A stretch of DNA of 64,000 nt from NCBI RefSeq assembly GCF_021440085.1, contig NZ_JAKCPW010000006.1, forward strand, positions 434,001 through 498,000, in the 5' to 3' direction. This DNA is from Dyadobacter sp. CY261. GTDB taxonomy: Bacteria > Bacteroidota > Bacteroidia > Cytophagales > Spirosomataceae. This document shows, piece after piece, positions 16,593-24,290 of this stretch (position 1 is its first letter; the number at the start of each line of letters is the position of its first letter). Under the pieces are notes generated by a model that did no database searches, was not told the DNA's origin, and saw only the letters and a list, made by a program, of their open reading frames with translations. Both the position numbers and the translations under genes were made by a program.

Positions 16593-17861
16593 CTAAATCA
16601 TTCTGCGCAGTGTAAGCTGGGTAAAGAAAATATCCCCTTTACGCTTCACAAGCAAGTCGATATTTTTGCCGTCTCCACGCTGCATTAACTTATATATCTC
16701 ACTCACATTGAGCTCGGCAGCAGAGTGATCATCGATAAACAGCAACTGATCACCTTCCATCAGTCCGGCCTTGGCTGCCGGAGAGTCGTCCACAATGTGG
16801 TTGACAATGTAGGAACGCAGATCGACGCCTTCGGCTCTGATCTCCATTCCACTCATGTCGTGCTCGAATTTCTCGCGGAGGCGGCTTTTAATCGGTTTCA
16901 ACACCATATATTGCTCGCCGTAATTGAATGTCACTTTAAACCGGCGCAGCAATTCGCAGCCGATGTTACCCTGACGCTCCGCCCCAGCGCGTATTTTGGA
17001 CCCGAACGCTATGCTGTCCGGGAATGACGCTACCACATTGTTCAACTCAAAACGCCCTAGGCGCATTTTATCCACGCGTCCCAGGTTTCCGTTGATTACG
17101 CCATTCAAACCGCGGCCCAACTGTGCACGGATCACTTTTTCGGGTAATCTGAAAGTTTCTTTCGGGGTGTTGTTAAGAAGCAATGCATGGCCCGCACCGG
17201 TATCGATCAGGACGCGGATCGGGTGCTCACGGCCGTCTGCGAAGAGCGTCACGGCGTCGGTAAATGGCTTGGTGTCCTCGATAATCAGCCGGTGTTTATC
17301 GCCTTTGCTGGTTTTATAGCGGTATTTATCAGGGCGCATCAGCAATATTTCCTTTCTGGCAAAATCGATGGTAACCACGAAGTTGTTGAAGATTTCATAA
17401 CCAAAAATCCCGTGTACAGGCACGCCCACATATTCGGAGAGCCGGAGAAAGTCCTGTTCGAGGATCACGATATTCTGGTGATTGGCTTTGAGCCTGCCCA
17501 TCGCAAACCGGTTGTCAATTGCGACGTGCGCCGATATGGACTTACCCTCGCCTGCACCTGTAAGGTTAACTTTACGGGTTAAACGCAGCTTGTCGGGTTT
17601 GAGAATATTCGGGTCGGTAATAATAATGGAACTGACACCCGTGTCGAGGATAAAACGCAGTGAATCATTGTCGTTGATCTTCGCGTAAACCAGGATGAGG
17701 TTGGAATGCAGTTCGAACGGGATGCGCGCCGTTTTATGGTTTTTATCTAAAAAATAACCATACTTTTCCTCTGATACAGGGGGAACGTCGCTGGAATGGC
17801 CGAATGTTAGGGTGTGGGTAAAAAGTATGATTGCTGCTACAAACCACTTAGACGTTTTCAT
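16593..17861 (-). CDS. Retropepsin-like aspartyl protease with PDZ domain
   Basis: A 422-residue exported protein (signal segment VAAIILFTHTLTFGHS). Two aspartyl-protease-like repeats are visible: RFILDTGVSSIII (about residues 67-79) and IRVLIDTGAGHALLL (about residues 215-229), each with a D-T-G active-site triplet. A C-terminal PDZ domain follows (SYIVNHIVDDSPAAKAGLMEGDQLLFID). This architecture is common in Bacteroidota as a periplasmic or surface protease of unknown substrate. Two DTG motifs in one chain would allow an intramolecular pepsin-like active site. It is the first gene of the leftward run into mnmD. Confidence 0.85.
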   Translation of the reverse strand: MKTSKWFVAAIILFTHTLTFGHSSDVPPVSEEKYGYFLDKNHKTARIPFELHSNLILVYAKINDNDSLRFILDTGVSSIIITDPNILKPDKLRLTRKVNLTGAGEGKSISAHVAIDNRFAMGRLKANHQNIVILEQDFLRLSEYVGVPVHGIFGYEIFNNFVVTIDFARKEILLMRPDKYRYKTSKGDKHRLIIEDTKPFTDAVTLFADGREHPIRVLIDTGAGHALLLNNTPKETFRLPEKVIRAQLGRGLNGVINGNLGRVDKMRLGRFELNNVVASFPDSIAFGSKIRAGAERQGNIGCELLRRFKVTFNYGEQYMVLKPIKSRLREKFEHDMSGMEIRAEGVDLRSYIVNHIVDDSPAAKAGLMEGDQLLFIDDHSAAELNVSEIYKLMQRGDGKNIDLLVKRKGDIFFTQLTLRRMI

Positions 17862-18162
17862 CGTGGCCTCCTTTCTTTAAGTGCTATGTATCAAATTCCG
17901 CTAATAACATTTGCTAAACACTCTGATTATAAATGACTTGATAAGCAGATTTATATCCCTCGGTGTACGTTAAGTGTCGAATTCAGCCCAATCGGTGAAT
18001 CAAGTAAAATTAAACCATTTTACATTAATAAAACACAAAAAAATCTCGATATGTGCAAATTTTCTGACATTTTTTTGATCATATATATATAATCATGTAA
18101 ATGATGAAAATATGGTACTTTTGTTGCGTAAAATGACTTTTTCCCACAATAAAAATTTTCTT
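17862..18162. other. AT-rich divergent intergenic region
   Basis: About 300 bp between the leftward protease gene and rightward tpiA. It is strongly A/T-rich, including a TA dinucleotide run near 18081-18092. The only motif I can defend is TACTTTTG at 18116-18123, matching the Bacteroidota -7 consensus TAnnTTTG, 39 bp before the tpiA ATG; no TTG lies at the usual spacing. No coding potential seen. Confidence 0.5.
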
Positions 18163-18924
18163 ATGCGAAAAAAAATTGTTGCCGGCAATTGGAAGATGAA
18201 TAAGGTTCTGGATGAGGCAGTTGCACTCACTTCCGAACTCGTGAATATGGCCAAAGACGAGGTCCGTAATGACGCCAAAATCATCCTTTGCCCTCCTGCG
18301 ATTTATCTCACTACCATTAAAAAATATATCGAGACTGAGCCCAACTTCGCAGTGGCCGCTCAAAACTGCTCGGATAAAGTTTCAGGTGCATTTACCGGCG
18401 AAATTTCGGCGCAAATGTTGCAATCGATCGGTGTGGAATATGTCCTGATCGGACATAGCGAGCGCCGCCAGTATTTCAACGAAACAAATGCATTGCTGGC
18501 TGAGAAAGTAAACACAGCGCTTTCTTTCGGCGTTTCACCGATCTTCTGCTGCGGCGAATCGCTTGAACAGCGTCAGAATGAAGATTATATCGGATTTGTG
18601 AAAAACCAGATCACAGAAAGCCTTTTCCATCTTTCAGAAGAGCAATTGAAATCAGTGGTGATCGCCTACGAACCGATCTGGGCGATCGGCACAGGCCTTA
18701 CGGCTTCGGCTGAGCAGGCGCAGGATATGCATGCCGCATTGCGCGCGCATATCGCTTCCAAATACGGTGCAGAAGTTGCGGACGAAATTTCGATCCTTTA
18801 TGGCGGAAGTGTTACAGCAGCCAGCGCTCCCGAACTGTTTGCTTCCCCGGATATTGATGGCGGATTGGTAGGCGGAGCTTCCCTCAAATCGCGGGAGTTT
18901 ACGAATATTATCAAGGCGCGGTAA
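18163..18924 (+). CDS. tpiA: Triosephosphate isomerase
   Basis: It interconverts dihydroxyacetone phosphate and glyceraldehyde 3-phosphate in glycolysis. The 253-residue TIM barrel shows the active-site lysine in GNWKMN (residues 8-13), the catalytic histidine in LIGHSERR, the catalytic glutamate in AYEPIWAIGTG (about residues 165-175) and the phosphate loop ILYGGSV. ATG 18163 gives MRKKIVAGNWKMN, the standard start; the 17 upstream in-frame residues are not family-like. It is followed by a repeat element and a convergent OmpA-family gene. Confidence 0.97.
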   Translation: MRKKIVAGNWKMNKVLDEAVALTSELVNMAKDEVRNDAKIILCPPAIYLTTIKKYIETEPNFAVAAQNCSDKVSGAFTGEISAQMLQSIGVEYVLIGHSERRQYFNETNALLAEKVNTALSFGVSPIFCCGESLEQRQNEDYIGFVKNQITESLFHLSEEQLKSVVIAYEPIWAIGTGLTASAEQAQDMHAALRAHIASKYGAEVADEISILYGGSVTAASAPELFASPDIDGGLVGGASLKSREFTNIIKAR

Positions 18925-18930
18925 GAAGAA

Positions 18931-19114
18931 TGTCACACTGAGGGCAGTCGAAGTGCTTTTGCGGGATGCAATTATCCTTCGACTGCGCTCAGGATGACAG
19001 TACGCTGCCTTATGACAGTACGCTGCCTTATGACAGTACGCTACCTTATGACAGTACGCTATACCTTATGACAGTAACGCTATACCTTCCGTAGCTGGTC
19101 CTCTCAGTGTGACA
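18931..19114. repeat. Palindromic dispersed-type repeat element with internal tandem repeats
   Basis: A 184-bp non-coding element between convergent genes. The ends are a perfect 12-bp inverted repeat, TGTCACACTGAG (18931-18942) and CTCAGTGTGACA (19103-19114). The left part folds on itself: CTGAGGGCAGTCGAAG (18938-18953) pairs with CTTCGACTGCGCTCAG (18977-18992) with one mismatch. The centre holds five tandem units of ATGACAGTACGCTGCCTT type. From memory, the CTTCGACTGCGCTCAG core recurs in many bacterial genomes as an intergenic palindrome, so this looks like a member of a dispersed family. It could also act as a bidirectional terminator. Confidence 0.75.
18994..19088. repeat. Five-unit tandem repeat (18-21 bp units)
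   Basis: Units at 18994-19011, 19012-19029, 19030-19047, 19048-19067 and 19068-19088, each starting ATGACAGTA. The first two are identical (18 bp). The third has one substitution, the fourth gains two bases and the fifth one more, so the array drifts from left to right. No spacers, so not CRISPR. Confidence 0.9.
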
Positions 19115-19121
19115 TGGGTCG

Positions 19122-20354
19122 TTACAATTCCGTAATCACAAATTCGACCCGCCGGTTCTTTTTCCTTTCTTCTTCGCTTCCTTTGGTAATTGGCCGGGTG
19201 CCGCCGTAGCCTTTTGCTTCGATGCGGTTACTGTTGACACCTTTTTCTATGAGGTGATTTTTCACCGATTCTGCGCGCTGGCGGGAGAGTTCAAGGTTTT
19301 TGTCAAAATCCCCTACATTGTCGGTGTGGCCTTCTACGCGGATTTTGATCGTCGGGTTGTCGAGCATCACGTCTACGAGGCGGTTCAGCTCTTCGAAAGA
19401 TTCTGAAAGTAATGTGTACTGGGAGGTTTCGAAGTAGATATTGGGCAGGAGAATCGTTTCACCGACGATCAGGGGTGTCAGATAAATGTCCTGATCGAAC
19501 GACTGGCTGCTGGAATCAGCCGGCGCGAGACTGAACGATGAGCCGTAATAGCCGCGGGCCTGTACCCGGAATTTGTATTGCCCGTTTACATTCACGCCAA
19601 CCCGGTATTTTCCTGACGACGACCTCACTTGCAGCGTATCGCCATCTTCCAAATAAGAGATTTGCGCCGCAACAGGCTCCTTGGTTTTCGCATTATATAC
19701 TGTCCCTTTTAAAACCGCCATTTCAACTTCCTTTTTTGGAGCAGGAGCTGGCTTTTCAGGCGCTTTCGCGGCTGGCTTTTTAGTCGGTACTGTTGCTTTG
19801 GCTACCGGCTTGGATGGCTTTCCAGTTTCCTTTTTCAATGGGTTTTTAATATGTATCCCATAGAAATTCCAGGATTGCAGCCCGCCCTGACTTCTTCCTT
19901 CATAAAAATCAAACTCTTCGATACCGGGAGTCAGTCTTTCAAAATAGGCTACAAAATCGACCGTATCGCCCGATGAAACGTTCATTTTAGAAGTCGTAGG
20001 GATATTTTGAGCCCGGATGAACCTGAACTTCTTGTCGATTTCGCCGGGCTTATAAAGTCTTGTCTCAGGATCTAGCCATATCTGGCTCTCATTAATCTGA
20101 GGAAGCCCGCGCGGAACCCGTGAATCCGGCAAGGGAGGCAATCCTGGCTGCGACCGGAACTGCGGCTGCTTCGGTGTCTTATCGACGAATTGAAGATGAA
20201 TGATAGTATTGTCATCCGTCAGTTCCACACGCTTAATTTTCACGTACGGGGCCGATGACTCGTCTACTTTGGGGTTTTCAGTGACTTGCCCGAAGCTGGT
20301 ATGGATAGAAAGTAAAATGGCTCCAAAACTGGCCGAAAGCAACTTGAAATTCAT
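19122..20354 (-). CDS. OmpA-family peptidoglycan-associated outer-membrane protein
   Basis: A 410-residue exported protein (signal peptide ending SIHTSFGQ). An N-terminal beta-rich region is followed by a Lys/Pro/Ala-rich linker (about residues 183-212), a carboxypeptidase-regulatory-like segment (VLKGTVYNAKTKEPVAAQIS) and a C-terminal OmpA-like domain. The OmpA domain shows NIYFETSQYTLL, IRVEGHTDNVGD and LSRQRAESVKNHLIEKG, which bind meso-diaminopimelate of peptidoglycan. The order (linker, regulatory-like, OmpA) is typical of Bacteroidota envelope anchors. It probably tethers the outer membrane to the wall; the N-terminal partner is unknown. Confidence 0.9.
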   Translation of the reverse strand: MNFKLLSASFGAILLSIHTSFGQVTENPKVDESSAPYVKIKRVELTDDNTIIHLQFVDKTPKQPQFRSQPGLPPLPDSRVPRGLPQINESQIWLDPETRLYKPGEIDKKFRFIRAQNIPTTSKMNVSSGDTVDFVAYFERLTPGIEEFDFYEGRSQGGLQSWNFYGIHIKNPLKKETGKPSKPVAKATVPTKKPAAKAPEKPAPAPKKEVEMAVLKGTVYNAKTKEPVAAQISYLEDGDTLQVRSSSGKYRVGVNVNGQYKFRVQARGYYGSSFSLAPADSSSQSFDQDIYLTPLIVGETILLPNIYFETSQYTLLSESFEELNRLVDVMLDNPTIKIRVEGHTDNVGDFDKNLELSRQRAESVKNHLIEKGVNSNRIEAKGYGGTRPITKGSEEERKKNRRVEFVITEL

Positions 20355-20441
20355 AATGCAACAGATTGGGGTTTAAACAAATATCTGCAAGAACGCCCGA
20401 AAAGCGTTGATAGTTTGTTAAAAATTGTTAAACCCAGAAAG

Positions 20442-21194
20442 TCACTGATTTACAGCAATAAAGCGCGACCAAAACGAGGGCTCGTAGCGCTCCCAGGCAT
20501 GGCAGGCGAATGGTAGCCGATGGTTCGTAAGCTCATAACTTGCCGCAGGACTCTTCTCGAATGCAAAACGCAACGCTTCTTGCCATTTCGGCAATTTCAT
20601 GAAGATCTTCATCGGTTTAAGCCGCGTCGCTTCCTGGCAGAAAAGCATGTCTTCATTACCCTTCCAGGCAGGATAAAAAGTATTGTAAATTTTAAGGTAG
20701 CGCAAAATACCCGGAATGCGGCGAAGCGAAAGACCGCCGTTTAAAACAACTCGGTGCGTGGATAATGCATGTGCAAAAACTTTGGCGGATTCTGCCGGAA
20801 TCGTATCAAAATCAGGCTGATGTAAAGAAGGTGCTCCAATGTAGTCGTAGCCTTTGGCGCACCATTCTTTGAGCTCGTCACGGAAAACGAATGCATCGAG
20901 CTGGTAAATGAGAATGTATTCGTAAGCCGTAAAGGTTTTGTAAAAATCAATGGAAGTCATCAACCGGTTGTAGGTATCGATACCTGTAAAAAAATTGTCG
21001 TCGAAGGATTGGAAAGTAACGGTCGAATATTTTTTTTGTAATGCCGATAAGTCGAGGCCAGCGGGCTTCGCGATAATCACCGGGTAATTGCCCAGGATTG
21101 TCATACATTGTTTCAGCGACATTTCCTCTGCGTCGGTCATCGTTGATTGATAAACCGGTATCACCACAGCTACAAGCGACCTACTATCAGTCAT
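20442..21194 (-). CDS. DUF5672 family glycosyltransferase-like protein
   Basis: The 250-residue product begins VAVVIPVYQS. Family-type motifs are YILIYQLDAFVFRDEL (a DxD-like acidic site), GYDYIGAPSL, NGGLSLR and the C-terminal CHAWERYEPSFW, which I recognise from DUF5672 proteins encoded in surface-polysaccharide loci. The reaction is inferred to be sugar transfer. It lies 19 bp downstream of a GT2 gene on the same strand, so the two likely act on the same glycan. Confidence 0.78.
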   Translation of the reverse strand: MTDSRSLVAVVIPVYQSTMTDAEEMSLKQCMTILGNYPVIIAKPAGLDLSALQKKYSTVTFQSFDDNFFTGIDTYNRLMTSIDFYKTFTAYEYILIYQLDAFVFRDELKEWCAKGYDYIGAPSLHQPDFDTIPAESAKVFAHALSTHRVVLNGGLSLRRIPGILRYLKIYNTFYPAWKGNEDMLFCQEATRLKPMKIFMKLPKWQEALRFAFEKSPAASYELTNHRLPFACHAWERYEPSFWSRFIAVNQ

Positions 21195-21213
21195 TTATTT
21201 TCGAATCAAATTT

Positions 21214-22191
21214 TTATTCCAACAAATCCCCTACTGCCGGCAACCACCAATCCTTGCTGCTAAAACGGTAGTGCCCGCGAATTAGCTGACTGAGCACCGG
21301 GGTAAGCCGCTTGAAACGGCTCTCGGGCAGCGCCGCTCTCGTGTAAAAATGCCTTTGCGAAAGATACAACTTGATCAGCTTCTCGCGCGGCACGAACGGA
21401 AGCGCACGAAGCAGCAAATACAGCTCGTGTAGCTTTTCGGCCTTCTCTTCCAGCGGCACCAATTTTAATTTTCGGTCACGTTTGAAGCGGTCGGCCAACT
21501 GCACTTTTTCGACTTTGTTACCGAACCCAACCTGCTGGCTGGAATGAATGCGATAAGAAATGAGTGTTTCCGGAATGAAATCGATTTTGTTTTGCAGGCT
21601 GAGCACGACAGCGATCCAGGCGTCGTGGATCAAATCCTGGACATGGGTAGGAAAAGGCATCAGCCTTCTCAAAGCCGATTTTCGGATCGCCAGCGTGGCA
21701 CCAGTTACTACAAACCCGTTGAAAAGAATTTCATGCGGCCTGCCGCTATGCCACATTTGTTGCCGTGCCTTACCGAAATTTATTTCCTGCCAAATGGTGC
21801 CACCGGTAGGCTCCGAATCGTCGTTGATCTTTTCGGCATCGCTGAATACCGCATCGAACTCGGGATTGGCGTCCAGGAACGCCATTTGCTTCTGCACTTT
21901 GTCCTTACGCCAGCGGTCGTCCTGGTCGCACAGGAAAATGACATCGCCCTCGCAGAGCGAAAGGCATTTCTCGAAGTTCTTCGTCGAACCGAGGTTTTTC
22001 TCATTTACATAAATGCGCACGGGAAATTTGCTCGTGGTAGCAAAAGACTTTATGATCTCAATAGTGTCGTCCTTCGATCTGTCGTCACAAACAACCAATT
22101 CGTCCACCGAAACCGTCTGATCAGCAATGCTCTTCAACTGCTCAGGCAAAAACTTAGCCCCGTTGTAAGTACACATGGCTACTGAAATCAT
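21214..22191 (-). CDS. Family 2 glycosyltransferase
   Basis: A 325-residue GT-A fold enzyme. The nucleotide-sugar site begins ISVAMCTYNGAKFLPEQLKSI, with ELVVCDDRSKDDT and the DxD-like FLCDQDDRW. The ISYRIHSSQQVG segment is typical of rhamnosyl- or related O-antigen transferases. ATG 22191 puts the first strand at the N terminus; the upstream 11 residues are unlikely. It forms a two-gene unit with the DUF5672 gene. Confidence 0.9.
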   Translation of the reverse strand: MISVAMCTYNGAKFLPEQLKSIADQTVSVDELVVCDDRSKDDTIEIIKSFATTSKFPVRIYVNEKNLGSTKNFEKCLSLCEGDVIFLCDQDDRWRKDKVQKQMAFLDANPEFDAVFSDAEKINDDSEPTGGTIWQEINFGKARQQMWHSGRPHEILFNGFVVTGATLAIRKSALRRLMPFPTHVQDLIHDAWIAVVLSLQNKIDFIPETLISYRIHSSQQVGFGNKVEKVQLADRFKRDRKLKLVPLEEKAEKLHELYLLLRALPFVPREKLIKLYLSQRHFYTRAALPESRFKRLTPVLSQLIRGHYRFSSKDWWLPAVGDLLE

Positions 22192-22400
22192 AATGTGTAT
22201 GTATTTAATTACAAAATGCCGCAAAGTAACACTTAATGTACCCGTTACCCAAACAGGTTTTCAATTTCATTTGGTCTCACTTATTCCCTTTTCTGGTTGG
22301 TTTCAGGGATTATTACCACATGATGTGCCAAAGCCCATTCCAGTATTTCGTGCATTTATATGAATCCTTATAATAAACCAATGGAACACTATGATCATTT

Positions 22401-22739
22401 TTACCTCTGCCGCAGGGTAATTACAATTTCAGGAATCCACTGCCAGAAAAAAGCACTGCCAGACCTAGCTGAAAAAAATGCAAGAAAAAATGACGAAGAT
22501 ACTATACGTCGCGACCTATCGAGCAAAAGAAGTGTTGGAAAAGAGAAGAAAAAAGCCGTGCAATGTTGAATCCTTCCCCAATAATAAAAAGTTTCCTGCC
22601 TGAATGCGAGCCCGAAAATGAACATCGCTACCCAAAGTGCCATCACAGGCGAAAGCAGTTTTCGGGAATGCATGATCGCCAGCAGCAATACGCTCAAACT
22701 GATTGAGAGATATTTAGGCATATCTGATATTTTTGTCAA
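22401..22739 (-). pseudogene. Possible 5' remnant of a polytopic membrane gene
   Basis: A 112-codon frame begins with a plausible N terminus (MPKYLSISLSVLLLAIM) and three hydrophobic stretches separated by charged turns. The pattern resembles the start of an O-antigen ligase/polymerase, then turns Ser/Arg-rich and stops. The length is far too short for such a protein and no continuation is seen in other frames. It lies upstream of two glycosyltransferases, where a polymerase would fit. A chance frame is also possible. Confidence 0.3.
22703..22735 (+). promoter_or_regulatory. Promoter candidate for the conserved unknown gene at 22821
   Basis: TTG at 22703-22705, 22-bp spacer, then TATTTTTG at 22728-22735, matching the Bacteroidota -7 TAnnTTTG. 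A start about 7 bp downstream would leave an ~80-nt leader. It runs across the 5' end of the minus-strand remnant. Confidence 0.45.
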
Positions 22740-22820
22740 AAAGCTTCCCGGCCCCTTTATGAGCCATAAAGTTACATGGTTGTATCCGGGAATTAAACTA
22801 AAGTTATTAAAAGCACCCGA

Positions 22821-23372
22821 ATGGCATTACCAGAACAGCTTAAAAAGGCGATTATTCAAATGCCTGCGAAAGAAAAGGACAAATTGCTCCTGAGGCTGAT
22901 CACCAAAGACAAAACCCTGAGCGACCGGCTCCATTTCGAACTCATCGAAGACAGCGCTACGATTACCGAGCGGCGGGAAGAGCTCATGGGACGGATCGTC
23001 AGGACATCGAAATACAACCAGAACACACCCGGCTGGGTATTGATGGATCTGCGGACGCTCAGCGGGGATATTGCGTATCATGTGAAAGTTACCAAAGACA
23101 AGATCGGTGGCCTGGAATTGAATATTTTCCTGCTTAATACCTTTCTCGAAGGCTATTCCGACATTCTGAAAACCTACTCTTCCCGCGCCGATACCTGTGC
23201 ATTATACATTGCCAAAAAGGCGCAGGTGATTCTGAACGGACTTAGCAAACTCGATGAGGACTACCGCGTCGATTACATTAAAGACACCAACCGGATGCTG
23301 GCGCTTGTTTACAGCCTTTGTTCTAAAATGTATGCAAGACAAATGGAGTTGCCGCACGAACTGGAATTCTAA
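22821..23372 (+). CDS. Conserved protein of unknown function
   Basis: A 183-residue soluble, charged, helix-rich product beginning MALPEQLKKAIIQMPAKEKDKLLLRLI. It has no signal peptide, membrane segment or catalytic motif that I recognise. The helices and even charge suggest a small alpha-helical bundle. Similar-looking proteins occur in Cytophagales as single genes, but I cannot assign a family. It ends 15 bp before the cysteine hydrolase, probably in the same transcript. Confidence 0.75.
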   Translation: MALPEQLKKAIIQMPAKEKDKLLLRLITKDKTLSDRLHFELIEDSATITERREELMGRIVRTSKYNQNTPGWVLMDLRTLSGDIAYHVKVTKDKIGGLELNIFLLNTFLEGYSDILKTYSSRADTCALYIAKKAQVILNGLSKLDEDYRVDYIKDTNRMLALVYSLCSKMYARQMELPHELEF

Positions 23373-23387
23373 ACACACCCATTCATT

Positions 23388-24182
23388 ATGATAAAGACCG
23401 CATTACTGGTGATCGACGCGCAGTATGATTTCTGTAATCCAAATGGTACACTGTTTGTGCCCGGAGCCGAAAAAGACGTGGAGCGCATTGCCAACCTTAT
23501 TTCCCTGGAAGGCGACAAGATCGATGCCATTTTTTTGACGCTTGACACGCATAAGGTGCTCGACATCGCCCATCCGCTTTTTTGGGAAGATCAGAACGGG
23601 AATACGGTAGCGCCGTTTACGCTCATTTCTCGCAAATCGGTGGAGGCGGGCAAATGGGTGCCGCGCTATCACCACGAATTTGTTTTGAAATACCTTCAAA
23701 CCCTCGAAACTGAGGGTGAATTCCAGCATTTCATCTGGCCGGAGCATTGCCTTATCGGTTCCAAAGGTGCTGCATTGGATGATACCCTCATGAATGCTGT
23801 GCTCGCCTGGACGCACCGCACGCGCCGCGATTACCGCACGGTATCGAAAGGCATTAACCCGCTGACCGAGCATTTCGGTGTTTTCAAAGCACAGGTACCG
23901 GTAGCCAATGCGCCGGAAACGGAGCTGGACGAACGCTTTCTCCATGAACTCAATGAATACGATCAGGTGCTGGTAGCAGGCGAAGCTCGCTCACATTGTG
24001 TGGCAACAAGTATTCGGCAGATCGTAAAATTTGCGCCGTCGCTTGCCCCGAAAGTCGTTGTGCTCACCGATTGCATGTCGGACGTGCCGAATTTCGGCCA
24101 TCTCGCCGATGCCATTTATGAAGAAGCAGCCCAAAACGGCATGACATTTGCGAAAGCAAACCAGGTTTTTTCTGGCAAATAA
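23388..24182 (+). CDS. Isochorismatase/nicotinamidase-like cysteine hydrolase
   Basis: A 264-residue cysteine hydrolase. The catalytic Asp is in LLVIDAQYDF (residues 6-15), a metal-site-like TLDTHKVLDIAHPLFW follows (Asp and two His as in nicotinamidases), and the nucleophile Cys is in AGEARSHCVATSI (about residue 204). The family hydrolyses amide or ether bonds in small molecules. It is longer than classical nicotinamidase (~210 residues), so PncA is not asserted. It is 15 bp downstream of the unknown gene at 22821. Confidence 0.85.
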   Translation: MIKTALLVIDAQYDFCNPNGTLFVPGAEKDVERIANLISLEGDKIDAIFLTLDTHKVLDIAHPLFWEDQNGNTVAPFTLISRKSVEAGKWVPRYHHEFVLKYLQTLETEGEFQHFIWPEHCLIGSKGAALDDTLMNAVLAWTHRTRRDYRTVSKGINPLTEHFGVFKAQVPVANAPETELDERFLHELNEYDQVLVAGEARSHCVATSIRQIVKFAPSLAPKVVVLTDCMSDVPNFGHLADAIYEEAAQNGMTFAKANQVFSGK

Positions 24183-24290
24183 CAGCCTGGCAACCCCTTC
24201 GGGTATCAAACTAAATATCACCGCTTTTGGTTATAATGGAATCAACATCATTAACAAACTAACACCACATACCCATTGGATAACCCCGCT

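Larger units (their letters stand above)
22192..22820. other. 630-bp gap with no intact gene
   Basis: Apart from the possible membrane-gene remnant on the minus strand (22401-22739) and a promoter candidate for the gene at 22821, I see no supported gene, RNA or repeat. The short plus-strand frames lack family features and overlap the remnant. Confidence 0.5.

Noticed and set aside
18994..19088. CRISPR array
   Set aside because: Units are directly adjacent with no spacers and drift in length; no cas genes in the window.
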